Source of the DNA: Oceanococcus sp041624435
GTDB taxonomy: Bacteria; Pseudomonadota; Gammaproteobacteria; Nevskiales; Oceanococcaceae
DNA length: 10,527 nt
NCBI GenBank assembly: GCA_041624435.1
Contig: JBFJVB010000118.1
Coordinates: 1-10,527, forward strand
Direction: 5' to 3'
Shown in pieces: positions 8,419 to 10,527 of the stretch; position 1 is the first letter of the stretch, and every line of letters begins with the position of its first letter. A model generated the notes under the pieces. The model saw nothing but the letters and a program-made list of their open reading frames with translations. It made no database searches and was not told the DNA's origin. The position numbers were made by a program, and so were the translations under genes.

Positions 8419-9408
8419 TCAGCGTCGCTGGCGTGGCCGTCGCGCCTGGCTCTTGGGCCTGGAGGCGGGCGCAGTGTCGGCGGCCTGCGGCTCGCTGGCC
8501 GGCGCGGTTTCGCTCATCGCTTGCGTCTCGGTCTGATCCTGGGGCGCTGCCATTGGCGCGGCGGGGGGAGGGACGGGTTCGCCATCGGGTTTCGCCGGCG
8601 CCAAGAGGGCGGTGTTTTCGGGAAAGCTGGCGACACGAATCGCCCGAATCTGCGCTTCACGCTCAGGCAAATTCAGCGCCGCATAACACCGCGCCAGCAT
8701 GTCCAGCGCATCGGGTACCACGGCACTGCCCTGGAATTTCGCGATGATGTCCTGAGCGCGGCGGCTTGCGCCCACCCAGGCCCGGCGCTTTTCATAGTAG
8801 CGGGCGATCGCGAATTCGTGACGGGCGATGCGGTCACGCAGGTAAATCATCCGCTGCCGCGCATCCGCGGCGTACACGCTATCCGGAAAGCGCTGCACCA
8901 GTCGGCCGAAATCTTCGAACGCGCGACGGGCATTGATCGGGTCGCGGGTGCTGGAGTCCAGATCCAGCATGTCCATGATGTCCGAGGCGCCCCGTTCGAA
9001 ATTCACCAGACCGCGCAGGTACAGGACGTAGTCCAGATTCTGATGGCGGGGATTTGCGCGAATAAATCGGTCGGCGGCGCTCAGCGCCAGTTCAGGGGAA
9101 AACGACCGATAGTGCGCGTAAATGGCTTCCAGCTTGCCCTGGGTTGCATGGGCTGAAAACGGATACTGCGCATCCAGTCGATCATACAGTTGCAGCGCGG
9201 TGGTGTAGTCACTGGAATTGAGCGCTTCGCGCGCGGACGCATACAGCTGTTCGACCCCCAGGCGTTTGACGCGTTGCTCATCCACCGAGCCCGGCCGCAG
9301 CGGATCATCCCGCAAAGAGCCCGGGCCCTTGTTACTGGCGCAGGACGTCAGCAGCGCCAATGTGCACAATGCGACGAGTGAGACAATCCGGTTTTCCAGC
9401 CGAGCCAT
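8419..9408 (-). CDS. bamD: Outer membrane protein assembly factor BamD (lipoprotein)
   Basis: BamD is an essential lipoprotein of the BAM complex, which folds beta-barrel proteins into the outer membrane together with BamA. The 329-residue precursor has a signal peptide with lipobox LTSC, so Cys23 is the lipidated residue. Residues about 45-265 form the TPR repeats. Recognisable parts are LYDRLDAQYPFS, RDPINARRAFEDFGRLVQRF, SVYAADARQRMIYLRDRIA and YYEKRRAWVGASRRAQDII. After about residue 268 comes a tail of some 60 residues rich in Pro and Ala, ending in a cluster of Arg. E. coli BamD (245 residues) lacks it; longer forms are known in Pseudomonas. The start MARLENRIV gives a proper signal peptide and has AAGGA 7 nt before it. 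A longer frame from 9450 would spoil the signal sequence. It is divergent from rluD, as in Pseudomonas and E. coli. Confidence 0.94.
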   Translation of the reverse strand: MARLENRIVSLVALCTLALLTSCASNKGPGSLRDDPLRPGSVDEQRVKRLGVEQLYASAREALNSSDYTTALQLYDRLDAQYPFSAHATQGKLEAIYAHYRSFSPELALSAADRFIRANPRHQNLDYVLYLRGLVNFERGASDIMDMLDLDSSTRDPINARRAFEDFGRLVQRFPDSVYAADARQRMIYLRDRIARHEFAIARYYEKRRAWVGASRRAQDIIAKFQGSAVVPDALDMLARCYAALNLPEREAQIRAIRVASFPENTALLAPAKPDGEPVPPPAAPMAAPQDQTETQAMSETAPASEPQAADTAPASRPKSQARRPRQRR

Positions 9409-9434
9409 GAGAATATCCTTTGAGCGAACCACCA

Positions 9435-9462
9435 AGTATAGCGGAGCCATCGATGATGAAAG
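9435..9462 (-). promoter_or_regulatory. Possible sigma-70 promoter of bamD
   Basis: On the minus strand a good -10 box TATACT (9440-9435) lies 26 bp before the bamD ATG, leaving room for a short leader that holds the AAGGA ribosome site. The best -35 match, CTTTCA at 9462-9457 with a 16-bp spacer, is poor and falls within the first codons of rluD. The 44-bp gap between bamD and rluD means promoters for both genes must reach into the neighbouring coding region. Confidence 0.4.
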
Positions 9463-10391
9463 AGCCGGCCACCGAGTCGCAGGCGCGATTCGAGGTGGAC
9501 GAACGGCTTTGTGGGCAGCGTCAGGATAAGATTCTGGCGGCGCTCCTGCCGGAGCACTCGCGGGCGCGATTGCAGGCCTGGATTCGCGACGGGCGGGTCA
9601 CCGTCGACGGTCGCGTGCTGCCGCCCAAGGCAAAACTCGAGCGCGGTCAGGAACTGGTCGTGCGTGTGGCCGGGGTCGAAGAGGCCCGCGAGATGGTGCC
9701 GCAAGCCATTGAGTTTGAAGTCGTATACGAGGATGCCGCGCTGCTGGTGGTGAACAAGCCGGCGGGATTGACCGTGCATCCCGGTGCCGGACAGGCCGAC
9801 GGCACCTTGCAGAACGGCCTGTTGCATTACCGTCCCGCCCTGGCCCAGGTGGCGAGGGCGGGTATTGTGCATCGGCTCGACAAGGACACCACCGGTTTGA
9901 TGGTGATTGCGGCGACTCCCGAAGCGCAAACCGCCCTGGTTCGAGCGATGCAGGCGCGCGAGATTCAACGTGAATATTCCGCGCTGATCTGGGGCGTGCC
10001 GGTGGCTGGGGCCACCATTGAAGCGCCCTTGGGCAGGCACCCCAAGGATCGTACGCGCTTCGCCGTGCGCGGCGGCGGGCGTCCGGCTGTGACGCATTAT
10101 CGGGTCATGGAAAAGTTCGCGCGCAACAGCGTGTTGCGGGTGAAGCTGGAAACCGGGCGCACGCATCAGATCCGGGTTCATCTGCAGCAGGCCGGATATC
10201 CTCTGATCGGCGATCCCGTTTACGGCCGGCGTGGCGACCCTTACCGTCGGACGCTCGGACGGCAGGCTTTGCATGCGACGCGCCTGAGTCTGATTCATCC
10301 CTCACGGGATGAAGAGATGCACTGGGAGATTCCCCTACCCAAGGACATGCAGGATGTCATCGATGAATGGCGCGCCGCCGCAGTGGATTGA
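9453..10391 (+). CDS. rluD: 23S rRNA pseudouridine synthase RluD
   Basis: RluD changes three uridines in helix 69 of 23S rRNA (1911, 1915 and 1917 in E. coli) to pseudouridine and supports ribosome assembly. The 312-residue protein has an S4 RNA-binding domain (about 15-75, with RLCGQRQDKILAALLPEHSR and the GRVTVDGRV stretch) and an RluA-type catalytic domain. The latter has VVNKPAGLTVHPGAG (99-113), the active-site motif HRLDKDTTGLMV with catalytic Asp143, and the late motif ETGRTHQIRVHL. It is slightly shorter than E. coli RluD (326). I chose the ATG at 9453 because GGAG (9443-9446) lies 6 nt before it; a second ATG at 9456 is also possible. A TTG at 9420 would add 11 residues but overlaps the bamD ribosome site. 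The close RluC and RluA relatives are less likely given the bamD-rluD-pgeF order. Confidence 0.94.
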   Translation: MMKEPATESQARFEVDERLCGQRQDKILAALLPEHSRARLQAWIRDGRVTVDGRVLPPKAKLERGQELVVRVAGVEEAREMVPQAIEFEVVYEDAALLVVNKPAGLTVHPGAGQADGTLQNGLLHYRPALAQVARAGIVHRLDKDTTGLMVIAATPEAQTALVRAMQAREIQREYSALIWGVPVAGATIEAPLGRHPKDRTRFAVRGGGRPAVTHYRVMEKFARNSVLRVKLETGRTHQIRVHLQQAGYPLIGDPVYGRRGDPYRRTLGRQALHATRLSLIHPSRDEEMHWEIPLPKDMQDVIDEWRAAAVD

Positions 10392-10527
10392 ACCCGACTG
10401 GCCGAAGCCGCCTGGAGTGCGTGCGGCGTTCAGTTGTCGCGTCGGCGGGGTCAGTACCGGGCCTTTCGCCTCCTTGAACCTGGCTACCCACGTGAACGAC
10501 GCAGGGCCAGCAGTGCTCGAAAACCGC
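10363..10527 (+). CDS. pgeF: Peptidoglycan editing factor PgeF (YfiH), 5' part only
   Basis: The visible 55 residues, starting MNGAPPQWIEPDWPKPPGVR, continue with a CRVGGVSTGPFASLNL stretch and then ATHVND. This is the N-terminus of the PgeF/YfiH (DUF152, multi-copper polyphenol oxidase-like) family. His43 in LATHVND corresponds to a conserved metal-site histidine. In E. coli PgeF removes wrongly incorporated L-Ser from peptidoglycan precursors; purified homologues also act on purine nucleosides. The ATG lies inside rluD, so the two genes overlap by 29 bp in different frames. AGGA at 10351-10354, 8 nt before the ATG, supports this start. The order rluD-pgeF matches many gammaproteobacteria and points to one operon. 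The gene runs off the right edge. Confidence 0.9.
   Translation, partial: MNGAPPQWIEPDWPKPPGVRAAFSCRVGGVSTGPFASLNLATHVNDAGPAVLENR

Noticed and set aside
9420..9452. TTG start for rluD at 9420
   Set aside because: It overlaps the bamD ribosome site and has no ribosome site of its own, while the ATG at 9453 has GGAG at good spacing.

Overview
The window is a compact, GC-rich stretch of gammaproteobacterial housekeeping chromosome. It holds ten protein-coding genes, two of them cut by the window edges. I see no mobile element, CRISPR array, rRNA or tRNA. The mix of type IV pilus regulation (pilS, pilR, pilA), a TfpX/TfpZ-type pilin accessory protein, a PP0621-family small zinc protein, and bamD, rluD and pgeF matches the neighbourhood known from Pseudomonas, where pilR, pilS, bamD, rluD and pgeF lie together. 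Here sucC, sucD and nadE sit inside that block, so I would say a gammaproteobacterium other than Pseudomonas. I cannot name a genus from the sequence alone.

Left part (1-4581, all minus strand). In transcription order: a PP0621-like membrane-anchored zinc protein, pilS (histidine kinase), pilR (sigma-54 activator), a TfpX/TfpZ-family pilin accessory gene, and the major pilin pilA, whose 3' end is off the window. The first three genes are tightly packed: 5 bp between the PP0621 gene and pilS, and a 4-bp ATGA overlap between pilS and pilR. The 167-bp gap in front of pilA holds, in order toward pilA, a perfect 9-bp inverted repeat with TGTCAC half-sites (candidate PilR site), a hairpin followed by four T (candidate end of the upstream transcript), a near-consensus sigma-54 promoter, and a Shine-Dalgarno sequence. 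The cluster therefore encodes the sensor, the activator, its main target, and an accessory factor for that target.

Middle (4655-6748, plus strand). sucC and sucD encode the two subunits of succinyl-CoA synthetase as a two-gene operon. It ends in a textbook intrinsic terminator with a TTCG tetraloop and eight T. A 73-bp divergent region separates sucC from the pil-side genes.

Right part (6768-10527). nadE (glutamine-dependent NAD+ synthetase, plus strand) converges on bamD (outer-membrane assembly lipoprotein, minus strand). bamD is divergent from rluD (23S rRNA pseudouridine synthase, plus strand). rluD overlaps the start of pgeF (peptidoglycan editing factor, cut by the right edge) by 29 bp.

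I found no clearly new system. The points most worth a second look are the regulatory architecture in front of pilA, the small zinc protein coupled to pilS, the insertion of sucCD-nadE into the pilSR-bamD-rluD block, and the strong terminator placed only 19 bp before nadE.
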